Below are positions 12,186 to 23,300 of a DNA stretch of 64,000 nucleotides, piece after piece (position 1 is the first letter of the stretch; every line of letters begins with the position of its first letter). The notes under the pieces were generated by a model. The model saw only the letters and a list, made by a program, of their open reading frames with translations, was not told the origin of the DNA and did no database searches. Made by a program: the position numbers and the translations under genes. The stretch is from NCBI GenBank assembly GCA_019188255.1, contig JAETXT010000004.1, positions 4,464,001 through 4,528,000 of the forward strand. Direction: 5' to 3'. Source of the stretch: Verticillium longisporum. Lineage: Eukaryota > Ascomycota > Sordariomycetes > Glomerellales > Plectosphaerellaceae.

Positions 12186-13072
12186 ATGCAATCTGCCTTA
12201 GGGGCTCAAGAAGGTCTGGATCAGTTGCTCTTGCAACTGAGACTGACTGAGCCAGCGGCGACTTGCTCATTATCCGATGCCGTCATTGTATCGTTGGACC
12301 TCGAAGTATCACGCAGATGCCGGCAAGCCATCCTGGATGACAAGAGATATCAACCCAAAATCAGGGAAATCGGAATTGCCTCTATTGACACCAGGCACGT
12401 TTTCACCCAGCAGCTGGAGGCCTACCGCGCAAGCGACAGATCAGAACCCATCAGTACTCAACTCTGAATGCATCCAAGGACTTTGAGGACTGCGATGTGA
12501 CTGACTTTCAGGAGTGTGAGTTCGCTGAGACAGTACGCATCGCTGCTGAGCAGGTCATCCATGTCATCACAAATGCGGTGCGCATCCAAGAGCACGATAG
12601 CACGGGGGAGAAGATGGCCGGCACTCGCAATTTCCGCAAGGTCATTCTTGTTGGCCACTCAATCGACGGCGACCTGGCCATCCTCAAAAGGATCGGGTTC
12701 AACATGTACAAGGAAAAGACCGTCGCGGCCATACTAGACACGCACACTCTCAGCAGACAAGTCCTCACGGGCGAACGTGCCACGGGCGGATATTCCCTCG
12801 CAGGGGTCCTGACGGCGCTTGGCTGTCCCTACGAGCCGCATGAGCTTCACAATGCTGGCAACGACGCGACATACACGTTGCGCGCCACGTTGATGCTAGC
12901 AGCAGGGTGGGGGAATGAGCAGGAGAGCTTGGGGGGGGCGACGACTCATCACGAGCGCCTACGGTCCTTCGCGTTCGCAGAAGCCAACAGTTTAGATTGG
13001 TGGAAACCTGTCAGAGGTTCTCCCTGGGCTTACGCGGATGAGATCCAGGTGGACGAAGGGGAAGAATTCTGA
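12186..13072 (+). pseudogene. DEDDh-type 3'-5' exonuclease domain protein (Gfd2/YDR514C-like), frame broken
   Basis: The first part (12186 to about 12430) has the exo I block IVSLDLEVSR and REIGIASIDT. The second part, in another frame (open from about 12422 to 13072), has RTHQY, the exo II block LVGHSIDGDLAIL and the exo III block HNAGNDATYTLR, giving D, E, D, H and D residues in the expected order. One missing base around 12420-12445 would join them; no plausible intron fits. Known relatives include the exonuclease domain of Neurospora QIP and the Gfd2-like group in fungi. The total of about 295 aa is complete for such a domain. It is either a pseudogene or a sequencing indel (see findings). 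An RNA-related role is family inference only. Confidence 0.65.
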
Positions 13073-13329
13073 GAATGACGACGGCTCGGCGAAGGGGGGG
13101 GTTTTTGTTTTTGCCGAGACTTAGGTATAGGATGGGAGGGGGACGAGCTTGTATCACATCAACTCGGTGCCAAGAGAACGTCATGTACGATCTTAATATG
13201 GAATAACTATGATGCTAGCTTGGTTCGCGTTCTAGTTTGTTGAAAGACTGCTAGCTTGAATATGCAGGTGGACGTGCTCGCCAGCGTGCAATTTCCCGCA
13301 GAGTTAAATCATGTCTCTCGGAACCTAGT

Positions 13330-14466
13330 TCAAAAACCCAAAGACTTCTCAAACTCTTTAGATGCGGCTCCAATAGGCTGGATCAGAGTGTAAGAGGCTC
13401 TGGAATTGAATTCCTGAACACCATTCACAAGGTAGAGCGGCGTCATCTCCCCATCATCGCTGAAGAACAGCTTGGGTCTTTCTCGACGGTAGTAGTCTGT
13501 CTTCATTCCATCTGTAAACTCTACTGTCGTGTTGTACGCCAGCGTGATGTTGTTATACGTCCACGGACCCTCCCACTTTCTGGCATAGGCATGCGCTCCA
13601 ACGTGGGGACCCTTTGCCTCAGGGATATCAATCATGTGATGCTGAAGGATGTGCCAATGACCCCGTTTATCGCGCCACAAGAACGGGTCTTCGCTGCGGA
13701 GACTGGGGTGAACTTCAATGTTGCCGGGTTCTACCTCGAGCTCGTACGGTCCATTCCACCTGTCAGAATGGTAGATGTTGTTCTTTTCAGCGGCCAAGAG
13801 AATCTCCGATGTTGGATTTTCAGGCGTCCAGAGGGGCCAACCAGCAGGGTTTGTGACATTGACGACGAGAGGGTAGGACTCGCCCCAGGTACGCAAGTCG
13901 GGCGAACTGGACACGGAAATAGTGTTATTCCTCTTGGTCGACTTGCAGGTGTCGGGTACCTCCCAAGGAAATCCGATGAAGAACATGAGATACATTTCAT
14001 CGGCGGGGCTCCATATCGTCGTTGGGTTGTGATGAAACGTGCTGAACAGCTCCTGTGCAAAGTGATACGGACCTCGAGGACCAGTTCGAGACTCAGCTCT
14101 GATGACCGTGCTGAAAGGCCGCCATGCAGAGAGGCCGCAGCCGTAGGGAAATTGGGCGATGACCAGGTGGAAGAGCTTCTTATCCTCTCGATCCTGGATA
14201 ATGTGGCCGCCCCAAGAGGAGTTTCCGCCTCCGTCGCGATAGTAATAGTCCATGGTGATGTTGGTGTAGTTATAGCCTGTGTACCTCTCGACGGGCTGCA
14301 GATCCAATTCACTACAGTCAACACCTCGCCAACCTGGATCACAGACGCAGCCCATATTGCAGGAACAAACGCCGTTCAGGCTACAGTCGTCGTCAGACCG
14401 ACATGACTTCTTGCCGAGACAGAGCACTGCTAGGCAGAGGATGAGAAAAGTCAGCGAACGTTTCAT
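13330..14466 (-). CDS. Secreted EGF-like / five-bladed beta-propeller protein (GH43-like fold)
   Basis: 378 aa from the ATG at 14466, chosen because the signal peptide (MKRSLTFLILCLAVLCLG) starts there; the frame is open 16 codons further upstream. Residues about 20-55 hold eight Cys in an EGF-like pattern ending CVCDPGWRGVDC. The rest has repeated blade-like motifs (SPADEMYLMFF, SSSPDLRTWG, WTPENPTS, SEDPFLWRDKRGHWH) typical of glycosidase-type propellers, and many NxT/S sequons. Family knowledge: such proteins are extracellular and act on, or bind, sugars. Whether it keeps catalytic acids I cannot tell. Intronless, apparently intact. Confidence 0.75.
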   Translation of the reverse strand: MKRSLTFLILCLAVLCLGKKSCRSDDDCSLNGVCSCNMGCVCDPGWRGVDCSELDLQPVERYTGYNYTNITMDYYYRDGGGNSSWGGHIIQDREDKKLFHLVIAQFPYGCGLSAWRPFSTVIRAESRTGPRGPYHFAQELFSTFHHNPTTIWSPADEMYLMFFIGFPWEVPDTCKSTKRNNTISVSSSPDLRTWGESYPLVVNVTNPAGWPLWTPENPTSEILLAAEKNNIYHSDRWNGPYELEVEPGNIEVHPSLRSEDPFLWRDKRGHWHILQHHMIDIPEAKGPHVGAHAYARKWEGPWTYNNITLAYNTTVEFTDGMKTDYYRRERPKLFFSDDGEMTPLYLVNGVQEFNSRASYTLIQPIGAASKEFEKSLGF

Positions 14467-15713
14467 GTTGACGACCATGGATGGAGAATTCGGCTTGAGC
14501 CGAGTCATGGACACTTCGGCCCAGCTAGACGGATATCAGTGTTTTTAAGCTTCTGGATCCCGAGCCTTTACCCTGTTACGCTCTTCCACCTTGATCGCTC
14601 GGAAGATCTGTCTCGTTCGTAGATGGACCGAGCTGGTGGGTATTAGGGGCATCATACCCCAATACGGCAGATTTGCTCGCCAATCGCCACGAATCAGCCT
14701 ATTAACCGCTGAATTACCCCACGAAAAAGGATCATTTCCTGGAGTAGTTTGCATAGACCCCGCATTCCGATTAAGAAGCATGCAGGCCGATCTCATGAAC
14801 AGCCGACGGGAGTCTGCACAGCCTGTATTGGTGTGTTAAGTATCCGTCGGATGCGAAGGTATCATGTCAATGGTTAGACAGTTTGGCTGGCTCTGATTCA
14901 GGCTCTACAGTTAGTACAAAACATATCAGAGTCTCAAAAACGAAGTGCTTGTGGTACAATAAGATGTAGCTTGGCAGATCAGAATTAGTAGAGCGAGGTG
15001 AATCTTAGTGAGTAACGCAAAGCAATGAATAGAAGATATTGCTAAGCCATGGCTTCTGGCCATTTTTCGGTAGAAAAAGTGAATGAAAGTCCCCCAAAGA
15101 TTAATTATGACTACCTAATCGACGCAATGTCTGTCAACCTTTTGTTTCCATCGTTTCCATTGTACTATGTCTTTCGGTAAAACGTCAAATACGTAAATGA
15201 CTATTCAATCTGTCTGTTATTGCCAGTCATTACAACGGCTGTGTGTGTCGGTTTCTCATCAAATTGGGGCCCAGGTACTTGCAATAGGAGACATTGGCTG
15301 AGTTTTGAGTGAGTCAAGCAATTAACCTGATTGAGGAGGCTTGCTGCAAGTCTGAGTGCAGACCAACTACTGAACAATAAAATAAGAACAATCACAACTC
15401 AGTAAGCTGTGATTACAATATTCTGGAGCTGACGGACCACAAGATGCCAGACATTCATACGGGTTCAGAGTGTGAATTGGTGGTCCTCCATTCACCAATT
15501 CAGAGCAGTATCACCAGCACAGGGCGTTTTCTAGCCATTCACCCAAGCAACCAAAATTTCGCCAAGATGTATAAAAATGTGCCTTTGACTTCTGGTTTCT
15601 GAAGATTAATACCAAAACACCAAAGAAACTACTCTCAAGAACCGAAAACCACAGCAACAGCAAAACTTCAACCCTTTCACGCACACCTAAGCATATCAAC
15701 CGGCACCATCAAG
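14467..15713. other. Intergenic, no gene recognised
   Basis: About 1.25 kb with only short random frames. Its right end has a promoter look: TATAAAAA near 15572-15579, then a CA/CT-rich stretch leading to the ATG at 15714. Confidence 0.45.
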
Positions 15714-15971
15714 ATGCGTCAGACCAAGTACGGAGAGGCTGACCTCAAGCACTGGCAGTGCAAGAACAATATAGAGAGCCGCGACCAGGATCCTGTCAGT
15801 TGCGATCGATGGAACCATATTCGCAACTCTGTTTGTGACAACGACGCTTGCATGTGTCCTCGCAAAGCAGGCTCTCTCGCCATGGGCAACGACGAGTCGG
15901 TCGGACGGCAGGGTGTTATTGGAAAGTACAGCTCCAGGGACACCGTTGAATATCATGAGATCCGTCGTTGA
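15714..15971 (+). CDS. Small Cys-containing protein, uncertain
   Basis: 85 codons. It is listed because of its 5' context: a TATA-like box about 140 bp upstream, a pyrimidine/CA-rich leader and CATCAAG before the ATG. Five Cys lie in the first 50 residues, ending CDNDACMC; there is no signal peptide. A longer frame (173 codons, 15696-16217) overlaps on the minus strand and has a hydrophobic C-terminal segment. I cannot decide which, if either, is real. Confidence 0.25.
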   Translation: MRQTKYGEADLKHWQCKNNIESRDQDPVSCDRWNHIRNSVCDNDACMCPRKAGSLAMGNDESVGRQGVIGKYSSRDTVEYHEIRR

Positions 15972-16745
15972 GTGCTGGCTCTGATAAACGGAGGGCCGAG
16001 CAGGAGCGAAAGGGAAGATTTTGCCCTTCGCCTCGACAAGAATGATATTAATGGGGAAGAGCTGTGCATACCCATTGCCCAAGGAAGTCACTACGGGTAG
16101 CATATCAGCAACGCGAAAAGAATGAATCTGAGGATTAACGCCATCTGTACTCGGGACTATTCGTAGTGTGATGCCGCAAGCGGATTCATTCTCGTGATCA
16201 CGGCCGCTGCATTTCAAACGTCATCTTTCAAGGCCACAAGTAAAGCCCAGTCACTCCGAGCAAGTCCAGGTTTCACTGACTGGCAGAGCTCAAAGCCCCT
16301 TGACCTTATATTCCATGCATGTGGGAATTGGAATTTTGACATTTGCAGCGACTATGGTAATATAGATCCGTCAGTCGCCTTTACGTTGGTTGGCGGTGGG
16401 GCACGCTTCATACAGTCGGCTTACACCAATCCAAGCCGCCCTTGTCTCACCCGCTACTCTGGCTGTTTCCTTGCAAATGAAATCACTGCGTGTCTTTGCT
16501 GACGTGAGATTGTTGCTGTGCCACTTTCATGTATTGGTCAGCGTCGTAGAGCTTTATCATACATTGGGTGAACTGCATGCGTCATGGACTCGTGGAGGCT
16601 TTTCCAGGGCTTAAGTCCGCGTCCACGGATCTGTGTAGCCCCACATTTCCAGCTGAGCTTCATCTTAAGGCTGAGAGCTTCCCCAGGTCCAGCTCCCTCA
16701 TTCAAGCTTATTGCAATCATCTCAGCCTCTTATCTTTCCCCTACC
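15972..16745. other. Intergenic, upstream of the dehydrogenase gene
   Basis: No gene recognised in about 770 bp. The pyrimidine-rich segment just before 16746 fits the leader of the next gene. Confidence 0.4.
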
Positions 16746-17897
16746 ATGTCTGCACTCGCGAAAACCATCGTCGCCACGGGCGTTTCTTCCGGACTCGTGA
16801 GTCGTGCCCTGCGCAGGAGCACAATTAGGGATCCCAAGCAAGGCGGGCAGTGTTAGAATCCTGGACACGAACTAACAGAGACCTGCTCAGGGGTTCGAAG
16901 CTATCAAACAGCTTCTCCAGCAATCCCAGCCCTACCGCGTCATCCTAGGCGCGCGGAACGCCGAGGGTGCCCAGAAGGCATTTGGGGACCTCAAATTCGA
17001 CGAGTCCAAGCACAATGTCACGGTCCTGCCTCTGGAGCTTGCAGACCTCAGGGGTGTGAAAACCTTTGCTCAACAGACACTCGAGACGCTGGGCCAGCAG
17101 AAGATCGACTACGTGCTGCTCAATGCCGCCATCTCCAACAGTGCCGAGGAGCCTGGTCCCCATGGATCCAAGTGGTGCGAGTCCTACATCGTCAATCATC
17201 TTTGTACGTATACGTTCCCTGCACCCGTAAGGTGACAGACGAACTGCTAACCAGCGAAAGCACAACACTACCTGCTGCACCAATTACGCGAAAAGCTGGT
17301 TGCTTCCCAATCACGCGTCGTCTTCGTCTCCTCGGGTGCAGTGCGAAATGTTCCCGAAATTAGTAGGCTCTCTGCCGGAATTGCTCTCCTGTACCAACAT
17401 CTGCTAATGCTCGACGGCCAGGTGCGCTCGACAAGGACCTTCTCGGCGGATCGGGTGCCAATTCGTTTACAGTCTACTGCCAGAGCAAGCTTGTGAACCT
17501 TCTGGCGGCGCAATGGTGGCGGCGACAACTCACCGGACAATGCACCGTCGTGGCTGTTTCGCCAGGTCTCATCCCAGGGACGGGCCTGGGGCGGGGCGGA
17601 GGAATGATCCCCGCTGGTCTGCCTGATGCCAAGACCATTCCCGAAGGTGCGTGCCGCTTGACCCCTCATAGACCTGATCATCGTAACGAGGCACTGACAT
17701 GGGCGAAAGGCGCCGAGAATATCCTTCGCGCGCTGGACCGCGACGACTTGCCGGAAGACACTGAACAGATTTTCCTAACTAGTTGGGGTGAATGGTGGCC
17801 AAAGGAGGTGTACGCGCAGACACTCGACAAGGAGCTGCAGGACAAATGGTGCCTGGAAAAAGAGCAGATCGAGCAGGAAGAGGGAATTGCGGCTTGA
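16746..17897 (+). CDS. Short-chain dehydrogenase/reductase, five exons
   Basis: Exons 16746-16796, 16891-17203, 17255-17362, 17422-17646 and 17710-17897 give 294 aa. The introns are 94, 51, 59 and 63 nt with GT...AG ends and CTAAC, CTAAT or CTGAC branch sites. The glycine-rich NAD(P) motif TGVSSGLG is split by intron 1. Downstream are RVILGARN, NAAIS, VFVSSGA and the catalytic YCQSK (Y-x3-K), followed by VSPGLIPGTGL. This is the classical SDR layout (Rossmann fold, Ser-Tyr-Lys); the substrate is unknown. The C terminus WGEWWPKEVYAQTLDKE is shared by many fungal SDRs related to protochlorophyllide reductase-like enzymes. The last intron is a multiple of three and stop-free, so its retention would add 21 residues. 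Confidence 0.88.
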
Positions 17898-18254
17898 TCG
17901 AGACCGAAAGAAGGAATAATGCATTTATGAGAGATCGGCATAACGATAATTCGGGGACGGATGATACACAATGTATCTGACAAAAGGGGCGTTTTCAGCC
18001 CCTGCACGGGCCTTCAGCCGCAGGCAACAATTCCCCTCTTCGCGATGTCGGCGGATGTCACGAAGCGCTGAACCACGTGCTCTTCCACCTTGTGAACAAT
18101 CACCACTCAAGCTTCAACATCCTTGACTTGTAACCACCCGACCCACAGCTGCAGCCTGGAGGGTACTGGCGAAGAATCCTGAGAACGAGGGGTGTCGCCT
18201 CAACATAAAAGGTCAACGTATACACCAGGAACCATCGTCTTATTTCTCAACATC
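17898..18254. other. Intergenic flank left of the Gypsy element
   Basis: 357 bp with no gene seen. The 5 bp next to the LTR (ACATC) are not repeated on the far side of the element. Confidence 0.45.
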
Positions 18255-18468
18255 TGTCAAGGAGTCTTGTGCAACGAGTGAAGGGTTCAACTGTTGGTCT
18301 CTTGGGGGTCTCTAGGAAGATAGAATAATCGATACCCTTCTCTAAATCTTAGTCCGTTGACCTTTCTTATAACTATTCCCTCACTGCGCTCGGTCCTCTC
18401 TTCTTGATTCCTACGATCAAACAACAGGCGATCCCCTGTTGGTCTCATACCTCCCTCAGGTCCTGACA
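18255..18468 (-). repeat. Gypsy 3' LTR (214 bp)
   Basis: It matches the LTR at 25139-25352 over its whole length and begins TG and ends CA. Confidence 0.93.
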
Positions 18469-19395
18469 TGACGCCCCGTCTCTCTCTTTGCTTCGTCCCG
18501 AAGCATGATATAATGTTTAGGTTGAAGGTCCCTGTTGAGTTCCAGGTGGTTCTCTCTTAGGCTGTTTGGTATTGTCTGGTCTAAAGACGTCTGTGTGTTC
18601 TGGGTTTCTGTCTGGTTCTCAAGTGTCTGTCTCAATGAGCACCTCCTGCTGACTAGCTGGGGTTTCTGGGTTGGTTCTTTGTTGTCTGATGGCTGTAGTT
18701 TGGTGCTTCTATGTGTCTTTCTTCTCGTCTTGGTTCTGCTTCTTGTTCTTCCGTTGTTCTTACTTGGTAATCTGATGGTTCTCTTCTGTGGCTGATCAGC
18801 GGGTGGTGGCCTGCCAGTGTAGTCTTGCTGTTCTGATGTTCTTCTGTTCTCCTTCTTTGTCTCGGTTCTGCCTAGTTATTCTTGTATTGTTCTGTTCTCA
18901 AATGGCAATCTGATAGGCTTCTTCTGTGGCTGATCAGCAGTTGCTCGCCTTTCAGTGTGGACTTGCTGATCTGTTGTTCTTCGTTCTTTCCTTTCTTGCT
19001 GTTTGGACTCGGTGAATGGCTATTGTTCCAGGGCAGCCTATTGTGGGTTTCCGGTATATCTGTGGGAGGATTTTCTGACTGTTGTTTCCGTCTTTTCTTC
19101 TTCTTCAGCGACAACAACGACGACGACGGTATTCCTCCCCTCCTCAATACTACCCTTATATCTTTCATGGTGATCCCTTGGCGACTGGCTGTTGTATGGT
19201 TGCTGACTGGGTGTGGTTCTTAGATCGATTCCGGTTTTCCAATTCTTCGACGAGAACAACTTGTAAGTCTGCTGGTGTCTGCCTGTTGATTGCCTGCTGA
19301 TTGAAAGCGGTAGTACTATTATTCAAACAATTTCCTGCTCGTAAGTTACCCTCAACGTTTCCCCCGCGGTTCAATGGCTGATCAGCTGTAGAGCA
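18469..19395. promoter_or_regulatory. Gypsy 3' non-coding region and presumed promoter of its antisense gene
   Basis: 927 bp between the 3' LTR and the antisense start codon. It is T-rich on the plus strand, with repeated TTCTGTTCTT words and an imperfect duplication (about 18750-18840 against 18893-18980, sharing CTTCTGTGGCTGATCAGC). No coding frame is convincing. As a promoter it would drive transcription opposite to the LTR. Confidence 0.45.
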
Positions 19396-20253
19396 ATGGC
19401 TCCTCTTCCTCCCAACCCTCGCCGGGAGCCCGGACAGGCGTACTCCGCCAGAGACCTGCCGTGCCTCCGCTGCTGCGACCGTATGTGCAAGCAGTTTAAT
19501 CCCGCCACGAGCGGGGAGTACCCTTGCTGCGAGGAGGACGCCAGTAAGTGAGCTGCTGTCTGGCTGTTGATTGTCGGCTGATCGTTTGCGTAGCTGGTTC
19601 CGCCAAATGCTCCTACTGTGGAGCAGCCCAGGGAGGTAAGCCGTGCCTCGCCGTAAGTTGCCCCCTTTTGTTCCCCTGTTGTCTGGCAGCTGATCCCCTG
19701 TAGGTGCCCGTCAAGCACCAGGCCGCCATGCGCGCCCTCAAGTTGGCCACTGAGGCCGTAGCCAAGAATGGCTACACCGGTGTCTTCAAGGTGAGTAGTG
19801 CCCACCTGCTGGATACCTGTTGTTCGGGTGCTGACAGATTTCTTTTGACCAATTTCGACATGGCCAAGACCGCCGGCCAGAAGGCCCTCCAAAAGGGCAA
19901 AAACGACAAGGCGCTGAGCGCCGAGAAGCGTGCTGCTGCCGATCAGCAGGAGGCTGGCGAGTACTCTGCTCGCCGCCTCGCCGCCGCCGATCGTCTCGCC
20001 CAGGCCGCCGAGCGCTCTGCCGCCGCCGCCGAGGTCTCCGCCGCTGCCCTGCAGCAGATTGCCGGTTCTCTCGCCAAGCTGGTCACTATCCAGTCCGAGA
20101 TCCGGGAGAATTACACCCTGGTCGTAAGTCGCTTGCTGATTACCTGCTGTTTGCCTGCTGATAATCTACCAGAATCATGATGCTCTTGTTGGCGCCGCCG
20201 ATGATGAGGAGGATGGCGAGAACCAGGAAGGTGATGGCGAGGTGGCGGCTTGA
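19396..20253 (+). CDS. Antisense, five-exon gene inside the Gypsy element: Cys-rich / coiled-coil protein
   Basis: Exons 19396-19543, 19594-19652, 19704-19790, 19869-20123 and 20173-20253 give 209 aa. Introns 1, 2 and 4 (50, 51, 49 nt) have GTAAGT donors and TAG or CAG acceptors. Intron 3 starts GTGAGT; a CTGACAG acceptor at 19837 would shift frame, so I use AAG at 19868 (78 nt). Residues 23-75 form a Cys-rich module: CLRCCDRMC, then CC, then CSYCGAAQGGKPC, possibly zinc binding. An Ala-rich helix (AADRLAQAAERSAAAAEVSA) and QQIAGSLAKLV suggest a coiled coil, and the tail is acidic. It ends 110 bp from the end of pol, tail to tail. Fungal genomes contain hypothetical proteins with a similar Cys pattern; function is unknown. 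Confidence 0.8.
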
Positions 20254-20363
20254 GAACCGCCGGTGGTCCGCTGGTGCTCCCCTGTTGCTTGGTTTTTCTT
20301 TTGCTTTTTTTTTTTTTATTCTTCCTCAGGAGTAGGGCCGGGGGCCAGACCACCCCCTGAATA

Positions 20364-23300
20364 CTAATTGGGTTGCTGTTGATCCGCTGCTGCTCTTCCT
20401 TGTGATTGTTCATATGTCTTGACGAGGTCGTCTGCCACGTTTCGCCGCGGTTCCCACGAATTCTCGCTTTCTGGGTATCCTTCCTACTTGATGAGGTACT
20501 GCCGATTGCGTGGTGGTCCCCTGTGGTTAACTATTCTCTCGACTGCGTATACGTCTTCTGTTCCCATGGCTGGTAGTATCTTGTTGACCCGTGGCTGAGG
20601 TAGTGGTTGGTTTTCTCTGCCTTTCCAATTTTCTAAGCACGATACGTGGAATACGTTATGTACTTTGTAGCTGGGGGTAGCTGTAGCCTATATGCTAGAC
20701 CATGGCTACCTATCTTCTCAGTAATTCTAAATGGTCCGAGGTATTTATCGGATAGCTTCTTGCTGGGTCTCTGCTGTTTAATCGTTCTCGTGGAGAGGAG
20801 AACTAGGTCTCCTACCTCGTATTCTTTCCGAATTCTTCCTCGGTTGTAATAGCGGGCCTGGTGTCTGCTGCTAGTCTCCAAGAGTCCACGGATTGTCTTT
20901 CTCTTGGTCATCCACTGGGCTGCTTGCAGTTCTGCTGTCTCTGAGTTCCCTTGTCGTCGCGTGGCTCGGCCTAGGTCCCCCGGTCCGGCCGGGTTGTATC
21001 CCATTAGTGCTTCTGCTGGTGATTGCTGGATTGTTGTGTGGAATGATGTGTTATATACGAATTCCGCCATAGGGAGTAGGGAAATCCAGTCCGTTTGTTC
21101 GTAGTTGCAGAACACTCTGAGGTAGTGTTCCAGGTTCTGATTCTGTCGTTCTGTCTGGCCGTCGGTCTGTGGGTGGAAGGCTGTTGAGAGTCGTCTCTTT
21201 GTTCCCATCATCTTGCACAAAGTCGTCCAAAACTTGCTGGTGAACAGTGACCCTCTATCCGAGACCATGCCTTTTGGGAGGCCATATCTCTTGAACACGT
21301 GGTCCCATAGCGTGGTTGCTAGACCGGCTGCTGTGAGTCCACTGCTGGTTGGTACGTATGTGGCATGCTTTGTGAAGCGGTCCACGATAACTAGTATAGC
21401 GTCTTGTTTGCCGACCTTAGGGAGTCCTGTAATGAAGTCCATGGATATTTCCTCAAAGGGACCGTTGGGTGGCGGTAGGCTGCCTAATTGGCCGTACGGC
21501 TTGTGGTGTCGGGGTTTTGTTGTCTGACACATTGGGCATGTGGGGACATATTCCTTAACATCTTTGGTTAAGTTGTTCCAGAAGTATGTATTTTTAAGCC
21601 GGGCAATAGTCTTCCTGACTCCTTGGTGCCCCGCTGTTGGGCTATCGTGGGCTTGCTGTAGGATTTCGTTTCTGAGGGCCTTGTCCTGTGGAATAAAGAT
21701 CTTATTCTTAAAGGTTAGTAGGCCACTTGCTTCTGTTTGCCAGTCGGGCAGCCTTTGCTCCTTTCTTGCCCCACAGAAGGTGTCATTTCCCTGGGCTTCT
21801 AGGATAGCTTCTTCAATGGGTCTGTTGTCTGGCTGCTGGTCTGTCGCGGTGATAGCCCCGACGATATTAAGGAATCGTTTTGTCCACGACGGTAGGTGAT
21901 GTGCCCTCGCCTGCTCCTGTTCTCCCTGACTTGGCTTGTGGTCGGGCCTCCTAGAGAGGCCATCCGCCGGGTTCCTGTTGCCTGCCCGGTATTCGATGGT
22001 GAAGTCGAGCTCTGATAGCGCTTGTAACCATCTTCCCTGTCGTCCTGAGATCTTCGGTTTTTCTATGAGATATTTGTGGTTAAGGTGGTCGGTTAGGACC
22101 TCAACTGTTGATCCACTGTAGGCAAGGTATTGTCTCCATATCTTGAAAGACTCCACGATCGCCATCATTTCTGCTTCTGGCGTATCGTATCGTAGCTCTG
22201 CACCTTTAAGCTTTTTGAAAAGTACGCAACCGGTTTCCAGCAGCCGTTCTCCAGTTGAGACAGGACTGCTCCAATTGCGAAGTTTGATGCATCGGGCTCA
22301 ATTCTCGTTTTTAATCTGTTATCGAAGTGCCGGAGGATAGGAGCCCTCGTGAACATGAACTTCAGTTTTTGGAAGGCTGCTAGGTCAGTGGTATTCAGCT
22401 GGAAGTCTGCTGCTGGTTGTTCGGCGTTCTTGCTAGTTAGGGGGCCGCGATTTTCGAGTAGTTCTTGATGAAACGCCTATAAAAGCCCGTAAACCCAAGG
22501 AATCCTTGGAGGTCTTTTAGGGATCGGGGGTCGGCCAGTCCCTCACTGCGGCAATTCGTTCTTCCGCAACGTATACGCCTGTAGGGGAGATCATGAACCC
22601 TAGAAACTCTACCGTTGTCGTGCTAAAGTCGCATTTTTCTGGATTTACGTAGAGGTTCATTCTCGAAGTCTTCTAAGTACCGCTCTGGTGTTCCGCTGGT
22701 GTTCTTCTGGTGTTGTTGAGTATATCAAGATATCGTCCATATAAACGACGCATATTGTGTCCACGAGGCCGGCTAGTGCCTTGTTGATGTATGCCTGGAA
22801 GGTGGCTGGTGCGTTCGCGAGGCCGAATGGCATAACAAGGTATTCGAAGTGGCCGTATTTTGTTCTAAATGCCGTTTTCCACTCGTCCCCTGTTTTGATG
22901 CGTAGTCGGTGATAAGCATCTTTCAGGTCCAGTTTCGTGAATAACCTGGCTGTTGCCAACCGGTCGAGTAGCTCGTGGATAAGCGGGAGGGCGGTGCGGT
23001 CTTTCTTCGTGATCTTATTGAGTCCCCTATAGTCGACGCACATCCTGAGCTTGCCACCCTTCTTTGGGACAAACAGTACGGGGGCACCAGCAGGGCTAGT
23101 GGAGTGTCTGATCCATCCCTTTTTTAACGAGTCGTTTACGTATTCCCTCAGTGTTTCCAATTCCTTTTCTGCTAGGGCGTAGATGGGTCCGAAGGGTGGT
23201 TTCTTTCCGTCCTCGAGTTCTATCGAATGATCCCATTGGTGATGCTGCGGCAGGGTTGCTGCTTGTTCAACATCGAATACGTCCCTGAACTCGTGGTATT

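Noticed and set aside
13591..14406. A 271-codon plus-strand frame
   Set aside because: Antisense to the secreted propeller gene, with no recognisable domain.
19791..19837. A 47-nt intron with the strong CTGACAG acceptor in the antisense Gypsy gene
   Set aside because: It shifts the frame away from the Ala-rich coiled-coil exon, which is confirmed by the next intron; the AAG acceptor at 19868 keeps frame.
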